A stretch of DNA of 64,000 nucleotides. Source: Erodium maritimum (taxonomy: Eukaryota > Streptophyta > Magnoliopsida > Geraniales > Geraniaceae). The stretch is taken from assembly GCA_963921825.1 (NCBI GenBank), contig OY997594.1, positions 4,717,001-4,781,000 on the forward strand. Reading direction: 5' to 3'. Shown piece after piece: positions 22,647 through 34,546 of the stretch (the stretch's first letter is position 1; each line of letters begins with the position of its first letter). The position numbers were made by a program, and so were the translations under genes. The notes beneath the pieces are model-generated. The model was given only the letters and a program-made list of their open reading frames with translations, did no database searches and had not been told where the DNA came from.

Positions 22647-25600
22647 CTAGAGTTGCGTGGGCTGTGCTTGTTCTTCAACCACTGGTCCATTGTTTGCATC
22701 AGATTGAGTTTTACTTTGCTCAGTAGATGTTTCATCCACTGCACTGCAAGAGGTCTTTTCTCCATTTGTGGGCTTGTTCACTTTCAGTGATGATTTCTTT
22801 TGGTCACTCGGGGTCTTGGATGGAGTTTTCTTTGCAGATGGCAGTTTGCCAGGAAGCGAATTGCGTGATGGCTGCTTCACATGGATGGGAGAAGCTCCTG
22901 TGGTAGAGTTAACTCTCTCATCCAAGCTTAACCGGACCAGCAGACTACTATTTCCTTCAGCATCATCCTTGTCCTTGATCTTCTTTCTCCCAAGTTTAGG
23001 GGATTTGGCTCTTGTTATAGGGATCTGCATATGAATAAAATATTAAGACAAGTGACGTAAAACAAAACGACCATAAGTAATATGGTAGTTGCTTGATCTG
23101 TATAGCTACCATATAAGACTATAATTTTGACAACAGTTACACACAGCAAATTGTTTATGTGATACAATAAGAGGAATAGGAGTCGGCTGAAAGTATTTCC
23201 TTTTTATTAGTTTTCTTATTTTACAAGTGTATTAGGATTTGGAAACCTAGTTGGCAATTAATATTATTAGGAATAGGTAATTACCGATTATAATGGTATT
23301 AGGGTTTTGGCTTTAGGTAACCTCTTGGCTATATATACCAAGAGAGTATTATGAATAATTCAGACTTGAATAAATAAGAATATTTCTGTCTCACTGAAGG
23401 TCTTTGAGTTCCCTTTACAACGAGCTCATAACTCTACACAATTGGGAAGAAGAAGAACAAGGCTTCGCTCCAGCGAACCTTTGATCTGAAGTCTTACCAG
23501 GGTCGCATAACGAGATCCATTAGCGAGGCACATAACATAATGGTTATGCAATGTTTTACCTATAACCTAACCTCTGTCACAGTTAGGGTTGAAACATCCA
23601 TCCTATATTCAAATATCAAAAGGCATTGGAAACTAGAATCCAGACTTTGATATTCAAGATTGAGCCCACTGAAAATTGTAATCCCCGAACTAATCACTTC
23701 TTTTACAAGTAGATAGGCAGCTCATGGATGGGTTGACCAGACTATTATTGTATAATTTTGTTCCAAAAGAGCAAGTTTGAGCGGTGGTGGTGTGGAAAAT
23801 ATTACTTATTTGAACAGGTTTTTATCTACACAAGGGTTTAACTATCAAGTCTAGTACATGTTTTGAAACACTGGTTGGCCAAATGCACTAACGAACCAAC
23901 TCGTTTACTGTTTTGGTACAGACAAAGTATATGTTTAACTATCAGTCAAGTAATTAACCTATCCTAGAAAAGTAATTGCATAAAAAAAATTATCTAGCAA
24001 CCCCGAAACATCAATTTTTGTACAGATTTTACACATGGGAGCCTAGGAAATTATTTTTAATTTCATAAAACGGTTCAAATTTGATGACATTTATGATGAG
24101 ATTACCTTCTTTAGCTCCACCTTAGGTGGTGGGGGCTCCTGATAGAAGCTGGGCATGGGAGTTGCTTTAAAGGCTAAACTCTTTCGAAACTTTTTAATCT
24201 CAGCTTGTTGAGATTCCTGTAGGAGACTTAAGGATTGTCATAATAAGAATATACTTTACACTGCAAATTACGTCAGTGCAAGGCGAATAAAAAATACCTT
24301 GGTCTTCGCTTGAAGTGTATTCTTCTCCTCTTCCTTGGCTAGAGTCATTTCCTCGAGCTTAGTATAGAACTGTCAGACAAAACATGAGAACATTATGTGA
24401 ACAGTAAACACAGATGAAGATGAAACAAAAAAAGTATAGTACAAACTAACCTCTCTCCTTTTCTCAGCCCGTTCACTACACTTAAAACTGAAACCATAAT
24501 TCGGAAGGGCACCAGCCTTTCGAGCTTTGGCATCTCCAGAAGTTGGGCTTCTACAATAATTAAGGCCTAACTAATAAAAGCTATTGAGTAAATGGTAATT
24601 ATAGATGAATGTTAGAAAAGCATGGATGGCAACGAAACAAACAGAATCAAACCTGTATATATATATATATATATATCTACTCCGGTAATCCTAATAGCAC
24701 CCAATTCCTATCCACTGATAGATAATATGAGAAATGAAATAAAAAAGATACGGAGAAGATTGTGTGTCTCCTTCAGCTTTAGTATGAGGTCCTTTTTTCA
24801 AAGGCTTCAGTTTTGTCTTCTCCCTGTATCCAAGAAATAACAGTTCACAATTTGCTGGGGGAGGAAGTATCAACCATTGCAAAGTATGAATCAGTATTCA
24901 GTGTTTAGAGTGAGAGAGAGAGAAAACAATATGATCATCAGTCCTCTAATTTGGAAAACTAGTGACAAAATTTAAACATAAGCAGCACATACACAAGGTC
25001 TTCAGACGATGTTGTAGGAGACTTTCCAGGTTGCTGCTACAACACAAGGATATAAAGAAAGATTAGTGATAACAGTAACGGTATTCAAATCCCCAAACAG
25101 GATGAACTGAAGCCTGGATTCAACATCATGTACATGAGCAAGAAACTAATGGTAATTTTAACTCTAACCGTGGTTGGATGAGCATGGCTATCACTACACG
25201 ATCTAGTCTCAAGCGGGTGTTTTGGGCAAGGATTTGAGGCATCATGACCATTTGGAACAGTAGTAGATGCATCCACTTCCTTTTCATCTTTGCTTTTCTT
25301 CATCCCAGATGCAGAAACACTTTTTAGGTGTGGGGCCTTCTCAGCCTTGACCTTGATCTTACTCTTTTGTGGTTTGGATTGTGTTGGCTGATTTCCATCT
25401 TTCGCAATTTCCTACAAGATGGGTATACATATAGATATAGTGTAAAATTAGATTACACTAAGCCAATGTTCATCTACAGAAGAACCATTAAAATTCAAAT
25501 ATAATACCTTGGGGGCAGACAAATTTTTGCTTTGCATACCCGCATGTGATTCCTCCTCGAAGTTTCTTGTAAGATATTCAGAATTAGCATCAGGAACTAA

Positions 25601-25732
25601 TGACTCCATAGAAGTACCGTTGAGACCATTTGAAACAAAAGTAGCCTCTCCACAGGCAGTAAGCTGCTCCTGAATACCATTTTGCTGTAACATCTCATAT
25701 CCATCCCCGTATACAGCATTATCAGAATCCAT
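22647..25732 (-). CDS. WVD2-like (TPX2 domain) microtubule-associated protein, 414 aa
   Basis: Plant WAVE-DAMPENED2-like family; these proteins bind and bundle cortical microtubules and influence cell expansion. Exons (minus): 25732-25508, 25411-25169, 25036-24993, 24823-24752, 24550-24451, 24369-24298, 24216-24106, 23024-22647. Exon 3 must use the GTATGT donor (after 24993); the nearer GT would put exon 4 into a stop. The TPX2 C-terminal (KLEEM-type) domain covers roughly residues 208-285: [40 protein letters not shown], then the basic [18 protein letters not shown]. The flanks are Lys/Ser-rich and disordered. The start [14 protein letters not shown] is the only sensible ATG. The exact paralogue (WDL3-7) cannot be decided by eye. 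Confidence 0.88.
23161..23533. mobile_element. Possible LTR-like insertion in the WVD2-like gene
   Basis: The segment from TGATACAATAAGAGG to CACATAACATAATGG lies in the 1.1 kb intron 7. It contains a TATATATACC box followed by leader-like sequence, like a small LTR, and is bracketed by TTATG on both sides. The right end is not the usual CA, so the assignment is weak. Confidence 0.3.
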
Positions 25733-25746
25733 TACTCCCTTCCAAC

Positions 25747-26740
25747 TACAAAAACCAAGGCAAACCCTTGAGTTTATACATCAAATCAGTAAAAACTTAA
25801 GGAATAAAAGACTAAAGGGATATAGTTTGCATAAAACGGCCACATTAACCTCAAATTTGAATGTTTTGTGGTTAACCTCACATTTTGCGTTTCTTGGAAG
25901 CCATTTTATTTCAGGAAACTAGTGCATTCAAATTCGTAAGCAATTTATGAACAAGACCTTCAAAATGGTAATAAACAAAGAGCGCCTTAAGCTCGAAAAA
26001 ACAGCATGGCACTACAAAACTCTAAACTTGATGACATTTACAGAAATAAAACGGTAATTCATGTCTATATCAGGCTGCAACATCATAATGAAGCCACATT
26101 AAGCCGGAAGAATCGAATCAGATCGACCAAATCATTCCAGTATACAGATAAATCAATATCCTACAAGTCAATCAATCAATGTACATATCACCACACACCA
26201 AGGTTCACCCAAAATCAGAATCAGTGAGCATTGCCATAAATACAAACTCAAAATAAAATAAATCCACCATTTCGAACTGATCTGCTTAACAAGACCACGC
26301 ATTCTCGCCAGGATAATCCACATATAGAAAATTAAAAAAAAAAAAAAAAAAAATTGAAAGCTCACTTCACTTACATTTCCCAGGAAATACCCAACTCGAA
26401 CAAACACATGATTCGACATTTAACTTCAAACCCAGCATTTTCTCACCAACCAAACAACCAGTAAAGCTATTCTGTGAGCTTGAATCGTTACCTCGTAGAG
26501 CGTGAAACAGTCAAGGCTCCATCTGAAAGCTCGATTAGCTTCGAATATTGGGCAGAGAGAAAGGGTTTTTTGAAGGATCTGACAGAAGAACCGAGAAGGT
26601 AGATTCAGGAACCCTCGAGGAGCCAAAACATTGGATTAGTGAAGCGGATCTCTCGAAAAGATTGAACTTTGGACTCAGTAAGGCCAGAGAGAGCTTGTTT
26701 TGTTTTGTGGATTGAAAATCTAACAGCGAAGTAGGCACTG
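25747..26740 (-). other. 5' leader and leader intron of the WVD2-like gene
   Basis: A minus-strand donor (TACGAG|GTAACG, exon ending at 26492) and an acceptor (TTTTTGTAG next to 25747) define a leader intron of about 745 bp. The intron contains a run of about 20 A on the plus strand near 26333-26353 and no element with clear ends. The leader exon is at about 26492-26740. Confidence 0.5.
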
Positions 26741-26841
26741 TAGTGTCCGAGAGGCATATACGGACGGACAGTACAAATATACGGTCATGTCTTAAACACT
26801 AGTAATACTACTTCAACCCTTTTTCAATTATAATTTTTTTT

Positions 26842-27248
26842 GGGAAAATATCATATTAGTACACTAGTAATACTACGTCCATTTTTGGACGGAAAATGGT
26901 CATGTGCAATGCACATGACCTTATACTTTCAAAAAAAATGACCCTTAATTTTCACGCGAGGGAGGTGAAGGAAGCGTATGTATGAAATAAAATGGGCAAG
27001 ATGAAGGTTGCGTAGAAGAAATAAGGTAAAAGAATAATTAGGGTTTGAAATTAGAGGGGTATTTTTGTCATTTTTTGAAAGTTTAAGGTCATGCGCATTG
27101 CACATGACCATTTTCCGTCCAAAAATGGACGGAAAACACTAACGTTTTACTGATTGGAAACTTAAGGTACATTTTTAGTGATTAAATTAGTTAAGGGTAC
27201 CAATGTGTTAAAAACATATAGTTAAGGGTACCAATATGATAGTTTCCC
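26842..27248. mobile_element. Long-TIR MITE, copy A, left arm deleted
   Basis: Ends GGGAAAATATCATATTAGTAC and GATAGTTTCCC. It shares most of its interior with 27275-27764, but most of its left arm (the AACTATACGTTTTTAACAC region) is missing. It contains facing GTCCATTTTTGGACGGAAAA segments around ATGGTCATGTGCAATGCAC. Confidence 0.8.
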
Positions 27249-27257
27249 TAGTTTTTT

Positions 27258-27999
27258 TTGGTTAATTACTTTTAGGGAAAATATCATATTGGTACCCTTA
27301 ACTATACGTTTTTAACACATTGGTACCCTTAACTAATTTAATCACTAAAAAGGTACCTTAAGTTTCCAATCAGTAACGCGTTAGTGTTTTTCGTCCATTT
27401 TTGGACGGAAAATGGTCATGTGCAATGTACATGACCTTAAACTTTCAAAAAATGACCCTTAACTTTCACGGCGAGGGAGGTGAAGGAGGCGTATGTATGA
27501 AATAAAATGGGGGGGGATGAAGGTTGCGTAGGAGAAATAAGGTAAAAGAATAATTAGGGTTTGAACTTAGAGGGGTATTTTTGTCATTTTTTGAAAGTTT
27601 AAGGTCATGTGCATTGCACATGACCATTTTCCATCCAAAAATGGACGGAAAACATTAACGTGTTACTGATTGGAAACGTACGATACCTTTTTAGTGATTA
27701 AATTAGTTAGAGGTACCAATGTGTTAAAAACGTATAGTTAAGGGTACCAATCTGATATTTTCCCTTACTTTTGATATCCTTTATGTATTAGTAACACTTC
27801 TTTAATGCTCTGGTGTATTGGTAACGCTCGTCACAAAATTTTGGTCAAATTTATGTCATTTTGATGATCTGTGACCAATTCATTTAAGGGTACTAAATGT
27901 GTGTTACCAAAACGTAAGGACTGTTATTGAACGTTATAAAACTTTGGGATATTAAAAGTATGTTACCAATTTAAAAGGGGTACAAAAGGTAATTAACCC
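27258..27999. mobile_element. GGTTAATTAC-family MITE split by a younger MITE
   Basis: Left piece 27258-27274 and right piece 27765-27999 together match the element at 21862-22137. The outer flanks TAGTTTTTT (27249-27257 and 28000-28008) are identical 9-bp repeats. It is interrupted by 27275-27764. Confidence 0.8.
27275..27764. mobile_element. Long-TIR MITE, copy B, nested
   Basis: Terminal inverted repeats of about 190 bp starting GGGAAAATATCATATTGGTACC, with flanks TTACTTTTA (27266-27274) and TTACTTTTG (27765-27773). It is in the same orientation as copy A and inserted into the element 27258-27999. No coding sequence. Confidence 0.88.
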
Positions 28000-28013
28000 T
28001 AGTTTTTTTTCCA

Positions 28014-28351
28014 GGGTTAATGGCTAAAAACTACCTAAGGAATTGTTCGTGTACGAAGAGTCCTCTTATGTATCGTCTATGCAAGTAAATTATCTTATCT
28101 TTTGATTACGGTTATCTGTTAGTTTTTTCAAAAAAAATTATTATCTTTATGTATTGTCCACGTGGGAAAATTATCCTTACGTATAGTTCAAGCCCCTCAT
28201 TTAAAAGGAATATTCTGAACTTTAACAGAATATTTCGAAATTTTTCAGTAAACGGTCGTGGTCAAAAGATTGAGTAGTTTAAAATCATGGACAATATATA
28301 AATTAGTTTTTCGCACGTGAACAATTCATAAGTTAGCTTTTAGCAATTAAC
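28014..28351. mobile_element. MITE of the GGGTTAATGGC family
   Basis: Left end GGGTTAATGGCTAAAAACTAC; right end TTAGCTTTTAGCAATTAAC. The arms match as inverted repeats over about 40 bp. No convincing target duplication. Confidence 0.6.
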
Positions 28352-28369
28352 ATTTAAAAAAAACTATAA

Positions 28370-28715
28370 AAGATAATTCCACTTCAGTAGAGCCCCAAAT
28401 CTTTTTTGTATCATCTTAGTACCCTAGACTTTCATTAATTCCCTATTATTACTAATCGTTAACTTTACCCTAATTTTTTTGTTAGTGAAGAGTATTATGG
28501 TCATTTTACCTGTTTTGGATGAAAGATCAGATGAAAAATTAACCGTGGGTTCTAAGATAGAATGGATAAAAGTTTAGGGTATTGAGATGCCACAAAAAAA
28601 TCAAAGTAGTCTAAATGAATTGATGAAAGTTTAGAATATTGAGATGACACTAAAAAGATTAAGGATACACCAAATAAAATATAAAAATTTAGGATACTGA
28701 CGTAGAATTACCCTC
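28370..28715. mobile_element. MITE with perfect AAACTATAA target duplication
   Basis: Starts AAGATAATTCCACTTCAGTA and ends ATACTGACGTAGAATTACCC plus TC. Perfect 9-bp repeats lie at 28361-28369 and 28716-28724. Internally it repeats the phrase 'taccctaaactttcattaatt' in both orientations; relatives are at 44751-45294 and 60660-61391. Confidence 0.8.
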
Positions 28716-28724
28716 AAACTATAA

Positions 28725-29590
28725 TGTGTGTAACATTGAATACAAGAAACTACCCAAATAAATTGTATGTAAACAGACAATAACATCTTACAATAAAGAT
28801 ATAACATTTCTTTTTTGTCGGATATTTTTAGAATAATTCCTTAAAACTAGTAAAATGGATAGCTCAAAACTGAAAATTGTCCACCGAATAAAATGTTAGT
28901 TTTAAACCATTTATTTGATTCCTAATATCATAAAGTTACATTTATGTTTGTTGTTAAACCAAATATTCATCATCACTGTAGAATAACATATTTGAATTCA
29001 TTGTTCTGAATCCAAATTTGTGGTTGAGGAATAAATGAAGTTGTTTATAATTTATAGTTGTTGAAAGCTGTTAAGTTGGTTTTATTATGTAAAGGAGTGT
29101 TGAGTGGGAGATCAAAAAACAAAACATAGACCAAAAAAGTATTACATATTAATACAAACAAGAATAGTTTATTCCAAAAGGATGCTACACATCTACATCT
29201 CAATTAATATTCAACTCAAATGGCCTTGTTTAGTAATCACTAATCACAAGTAAAGTTAATTTCATTTGTGGTTGTTGCTAAGAAAATTTGCGATACATAG
29301 ATTAACTTCCGAGATATTATCAGTTTGTATCTATGATGAAACAATCCGAATTTTTTCTAATATCGTTGTATGTAATGTAGCTCTATGGAAGATCTTGCTT
29401 GTTTGACTTTATACATTGATTCCTAATAGGTGAAAGTGCATAACAAAAATACAAAGGAATCAATGGAGATCCATAATTAAAGGAAATCTATGAAGAAAAT
29501 AGATTAAATCCCAATAATGAAATGAAGAATCCAATGTATTCTACTTCATATTAGAGACTATATTCAAACATTTGGGTAAATAAGATTTTA
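28725..29590. other. AT-rich intergenic DNA
   Basis: I see no gene or bounded repeat in this stretch. Confidence 0.4.
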
Positions 29591-30068
29591 GGGCTAAATA
29601 TCGAAACTTACTTTTAAGTATTGGTCACGAACACTACACTACTCACGTTTTCAAATGGACGGAATTTGTTAGTAAAAATGGATGGAATTTTCTATTCCGT
29701 TAGTCATATGACCTCAAGTGTCATATAATGATGGTAAAATGACGTTTTTTGCCCTTAAGTATGTGACCTCTATATATTTTATAAGGAACCAATTTGTACC
29801 CTCGTTATTGTTCCTTATAAAATGTATAGAGGTCAAATACTTAAGAGCAAAAAAACGTCATTTTACCATCCATTATATGACACTTGAGGTCATATGACTA
29901 ACGGAATGAAAATTTCTGTCCATTTTTACTAACAAAATCGCGTGACCAATACTTAAGGGTAGTGTAGTGTTCATTTTGAAAATTTGGGTAGTGTAGTGTT
30001 CATTTTGAAAACGTAGATAGTGTAGTGTTCGTGACCATTACTTAAAAGTAAGTTTCGATATTTAATCC
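29591..30068. mobile_element. Near-palindromic foldback element 1
   Basis: Arms 29591-29789 and 29810-30068 are inverted copies around a loop of about 20 bp. The ends are GGGCTAAATATCGAAACTTAC and AAGTTTCGATATTTAATCC. Each arm carries ACTTGAGGTCATATGAC or its complement. The right arm has an extra small tandem duplication (GTAGTGTAGTGTTCATTTTG, about 29957-30010). A weak 9-bp flank similarity exists (AAGATTTTA / AAGATCTAT). Confidence 0.75.
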
Positions 30069-30263
30069 AAGATCTATTCATATGCATGTTTTAAGCATTA
30101 CGACATTTGAAACATTTTTGTCAATAGTCAAATTGAATCACTCAAAATTAATTAAGAAGAATAATGATGCGCCAGGCATTGTGATATTTAAAACCTCTTC
30201 GATAATAATCAAATTGAATGACTTGAAATTAGTAAAAGAAAGATCAATTTTGTAAATTTTGTT

Positions 30264-30786
30264 GGGTTAATTACTTTTAGTACCTCTTATATATTAGTAA
30301 CACTCTTTTAATACCCTGATGTATTGGTAACGCTTCGGACAAAATTTTGGTCAAAATCACATTTGCGGTACCTTATCTATTGGTCACGCGATACCGTTAG
30401 AAAAAATAGACGGTGAAATGCCATTATTTCCATTCCGTTAGTCATATGACCTCAAGTGTCATATAATGGATGGTAAAATGACGTTTTTTCCCCTTAATTA
30501 TTTGACATCTATATATTTTATAAGGAACAACAACGAGGGTGCAATGGTAATGTTCCTTATAAAATGTATAAAAGTCAAATAATTAAGGAAAAACGGCATT
30601 TTACCATCCATTATATGACACTTGAGGTCATATGACTAACGGAATGGAAAAAATGGCATTTCACCGTCTATTTTTTCTAACGGTATCGCGTGACCAATAG
30701 ATAAGGTGCCGCAAATGTGATTTTGAAAAGGAGGATAGCATAGTGTTCGTGACCAATACATAAGGGTAAGTTTCAACATTTAACCC
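30264..30786. mobile_element. Chimeric repeat: MITE end plus near-palindromic foldback element 2
   Basis: 30264-30350 is the left end of the GGGTTAATTAC family. It joins a 376-bp palindrome (arms 30351-30528 and 30552-30726, loop about 23 bp) closely related to element 1. The right end (about 30735-30786, CGTGACCAATACATAAGGGT then TTTAACCC) matches the end of element 1. The left end of that element has been lost at the junction. Confidence 0.7.
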
Positions 30787-30839
30787 AAAAAAAATACCAG
30801 CAAGAAACAAAACACAATCCCATAACCATACAAAAACAT

Positions 30840-31198
30840 TGCAATTAGTAACCCTTCCTTTGATAATCACAAAGAAATGCCCTGAACATATCTTTTTATT
30901 GCATTTTGTATAAAACCCTGTTTCAAAATAACAATTTTCCCTTGAAAATTTAATTTTAAAAATAATAATTTAATCAAAAAATCTAAATTTTCATATCCAT
31001 AAATTTCTTACTCTTACAAAAAGGAAGAAAATAAGGGATAAGAAAAAAAAAATTCTTCTACTTATTTTTAAACTATGAATTGTAAGGGTAAAATCTCCAT
31101 TTTTATACAAATTACAAGAAAAGGACAAGTTCAGAGTGTTTTTTCTTGCAATTATCAAAGAGGGCTACAAATTGCAAAAATGTTTTTGCAGTTACCCC
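30840..31198. mobile_element. Degraded MITE remnant of the GGAATAATTGC family
   Basis: It contains the familiar interior (CCTTTGATAATCACAAAGAAA, GGACAAGTTCAGAG, AATTATCAAAGAGGGCTAC) and a right end TTTTTGCAGTTACCCC. The left terminus was not found. Confidence 0.6.
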
Positions 31199-31222
31199 TA
31201 AACTTTATGTGTAATACTTTAC

Positions 31223-31376
31223 CTTGTGTCCCAAAAGATCCCTGATACTATCAATATTTGAGTACTGATTATGTGAAGAACTTGTTCAAGCTATATTGAT
31301 GATTTCACTACCTGAAAATCTCCATGCTGGGTTCGGTGTAAGGATTATAAGCAGACTTGAAGCGTAATTCAGACAT
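31223..31376 (-). pseudogene. Orphan 5' exons of an unidentified gene
   Basis: A first coding exon from ATG at 31376-31374 to 31312 (MSELRFKSAYNPYTEPSMEI, then F) ends at a good donor (CAG|GTAGTG). A second candidate exon at 31264-31223 has an ATCAG acceptor and AAG|GTAAAG donor. Just upstream, at about 31397-31430, lie several AGCCCAA motifs (TGGGCT on the gene strand), typical of promoters of plant housekeeping genes. I do not recognise the protein, and no further exons were found to the left, where MITEs take over. It may be a promoter-plus-exon fragment left by rearrangement, or a gene with unseen distant exons. Confidence 0.4.
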
Positions 31377-31559
31377 ACCTAAATATGGCGTGAAAAGCCC
31401 AAAGCCCAACAAAAAGCGAAGCCCAACAGGGAAAATGAACAAGCAAACGCGAGTCGTTAGCCCGAGTTTCTCTACCTCTGAACTTCGTTTACTGCAAACA
31501 TACCCCCAAGTTATTGAAATTCTCCATTTCTCCCAACAACCTAAATTTACCAAATGAAA

Positions 31560-32210
31560 CGTTATTGTTTTATGTAAGAGAAACTGTAATATACTATTAT
31601 GAACTATACAGTTTTATCATATTATCACATTCTTGTTTGAGTTTTCATTTATCGAATGAAACACTATTTTTTTTATTTACCGTATGGCTAAGTCGGCATG
31701 TGATGTTGTTTATACTTACACAAATGCAAGTTGAAATGTCAAATTGGACGCGATTAATTGAATTTGTAATGTTTTGAGAAAATTTCAGCTCATTAACTTA
31801 AAATTCTTTTGCTTACAAATCACTATCCTAATCTGTTTATTTTCTTGCTACCTTGACAAAAAAAAAATCGTAGACGGAAAGTTTAAAATTATCTAATCAA
31901 ATCTCTCCCCTTGCTTACTCTGTTAATTATCTTAGTCTAGCCATACAAACTCAATATTCTGTCTTCTTTTATTCAAGTCGGCCTCTCTTTTTCACCTTTC
32001 TCGCGTGTTCAACTCTTCTCGTTCGTAGTCTCTGATTCCTTCCTTTTCTTACTCTTTTGTCTTTGAAGTCTTGGCGAAAAACGCCTCATTCTGCTTTGAG
32101 CTTCCTCGCCTGCCTCACGTCTGAATGATCGGCTTGATGCCTTGGTCCACCCAACCTGACTCGATCGGGATGACGATGCTAGTTTTTTGATTGACCGACT
32201 ATTAATCCCT
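31560..32210. other. Intergenic DNA, nothing recognised
   Basis: AT-rich, with no bounded repeat and no gene-like frame. Confidence 0.4.
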
Positions 32211-32211
32211 A

Positions 32212-32612
32212 TTTTTTTTGTAGAGAGTGGGGTTTGAACCCGCGTCCGTGAGGATTCAAACTCTGATGCCATATTAGAGAATCAATTCAACTAAAAGCTC
32301 AAACTGATAGTTGAAGGCCCAATTATAGTTATATCCTAACACGCGCCCTCACGGATAAGATCGTATACGGGTTTGGATGTGAATTATTTATAAAAAGAGA
32401 AGAGCCTATTGAGAAGAGGGATAAGGGTTGGCCCATTTAGGGGAAATTTTCATAAATTAAAAATAAATTAGATTATTTTTTTTGTAGAGAGTGGGGTTTG
32501 AACCCGGATCCGTGAGGAGTCCAAGTCTAATTCCATATCAAAGGACCAACTTAACTAAAAGCTCAAGTTGATAGTTGAAGGCCTAATTATAGTTATATTC
32601 TAACATTTCCAT
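32212..32612. repeat. Two direct copies of a dispersed retro-type repeat
   Basis: Copies at about 32212-32345 and 32478-32612 share GTAGAGAGTGGGGTTTGAACCC and CTAAAAGCTCAA(A/G)(C/T)TGATAG. They also share the phrase 'gttgaaggcc(c/t)aattatag'. GGTTTGAACCC resembles a tRNA B box, hinting at a SINE-like origin, but no A box or poly-A tail was identified. Confidence 0.5.
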
Positions 32613-32619
32613 CGAGGAT

Positions 32620-34546
32620 TTCGAAAACTGGACAAGTCCCGAGTCACACCTATTGTTGCGCCCTAGTCTTCTTCTTTTTTCTAGTTTTTGCTATTCTCGC
32701 TCTAGTTGACCATAAGACCTCTTTTTTAGTTGTTTTTAATTATATTGGAACATCGTTCTTCTTCCGTGTTACGATTTTTTTCTTGGAATGTTCGATCTCT
32801 CTAATGGGTTTTTCTTATTTCTAAAAAAACGAATGTTCGATCTCTTTTAGCCATAAACGAGCCACACATTAATAATGTGACATTGTCATTGGTGTGATCC
32901 AAGTGCGATCTATATATGTTTCCTCACAAGAGATGGCCTAACCGACCAACCACATTGCTCATGATTTTAAATGGTCTTCATATATATTTTAGTGGCTACC
33001 AAGTTAAGGTCGACCTCGCAATTTGGTCGAAGGTGTTCTTCACCACCAACATAATATAAACAAAATGTTAAGGAGCAGAAATAATTATATAAGCTAATCG
33101 TTGAATCCAACTATTACACGACTATCTTTTGAAGCAACTTCAGTCCCTTTCTCAAAATTATATTCATAGTGTGCCTCCACAAATAGGAACCCTACCCTCT
33201 TATCACCACCCTCCATATTCAATTGACCAATGTGTCACATCCATTCAAATAGTGGTGTATACATTTTAACTGAAATCACACAATACGTAATCGAATGACC
33301 TTAACACAAACATAACGTTCTCATCTGTTTTTAGTTTTAAAATGATATTACATATTTTTTTAATTTATTATGAAAAATTAACAGTTTCGTTAATTTTTCG
33401 TGATTTCCATTAATTTTGACGACAAATCCCCACATAATTTTGAAAACTCTAAAATACTCCTACTCCCAAATCCTAGAAAATCTTCCTAGAACCCTCAATC
33501 CATATCCCACCTATCTTTCTCTTCCAATAATTGTTGTAAAAGCCCTCGCCTACTCTGTCTAGGCTCTAAAATATATTTAAAAAACGTCTCACCCGTCGTC
33601 TCACCTAGGCCTCAAAATCTGAATACCAACCGACTCGTCATCCTGTCCGATTAGTCGGAAACTTGAGACTCTTATTTGTGAAATTAGACTTTTAATTAAA
33701 CAGAGACGAAAAGGTGAGAGACACAATATGTTTGTGATGATCTTGAATTTTTTGATAAAAAGAATATGGAACGTGTCCTTCTTTGATGGTTTATCTTTAT
33801 AATTTAGATTTTTATTGAAATTTAGAGTAAAATCAAAATGAGAGCGATATTTGGTTTAGTTTTTTTTTTGTATTTCGATACTTGATATTTTTTATAGTAT
33901 ACAAATATAATATAGATTTTGAATTTTTGATTATATTTGTGTAATATATATATATATATATATATAACAATAATTAAAGATAAAATCCGTCTAAGCCTCA
34001 ACTTGTCCCTGCCTAACGCTTAGGGGTCCTCACCGTCCGAGTAGCACCTAGCGCTTTTTACGACCATACTTCCAACTAAGTGTAGTTTAGTGTTTGAGGA
34101 AAAAAAATTCTAAGGTTTCGAGGTAGAAGTATGTATCAGAGATTTCTAAATTTTACAATTTTTTCCCGTCCAACTTAACGATAAAAGTTAACTTTTGATA
34201 ATAGATGAAAGATACAAGTACGTTTTCGAAAGAAGAAGGTAAACACGACGCATTGACAATTAGAATAAAGTCGACCGAAAGCCTACCATTAGGGTTTCCC
34301 CTGTATGTTACTGTATAAAGCAACTTCAACTCAGAATGATTATCCATCTTTTTTATATATATATATATATATAATTTTTCCATCATTAATAATGAGTGCA
34401 TTTGAAAGTTAAAACAACATATCACATTTTCCGCCAGTTTCCAAAACCTTGGCGGCTGACTTTCTCTCCACCACTCAGAGCCGGACAAGTCAGCCCACTC
34501 ATGTCCAACTATGCCCTATCCCTTTATTTTTCTCATTATCACATAT
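32620..34546. other. AT-rich intergenic DNA with two TA microsatellites
   Basis: Pure (TA)n tracts at about 33945-33966 and 34355-34373. Between them at about 33540-34060 is an ill-defined repeat-like stretch with facing CTCGCCTACTCTGTCTAGGC-type and CTAAGCCTCAA-type segments. No gene is supported. Confidence 0.45.

Noticed and set aside
32228-32240. GGTTTGAACCC as part of a tRNA gene
   Set aside because: No A box at the right distance, no cloverleaf and two diverged copies; better explained as a dispersed repeat.
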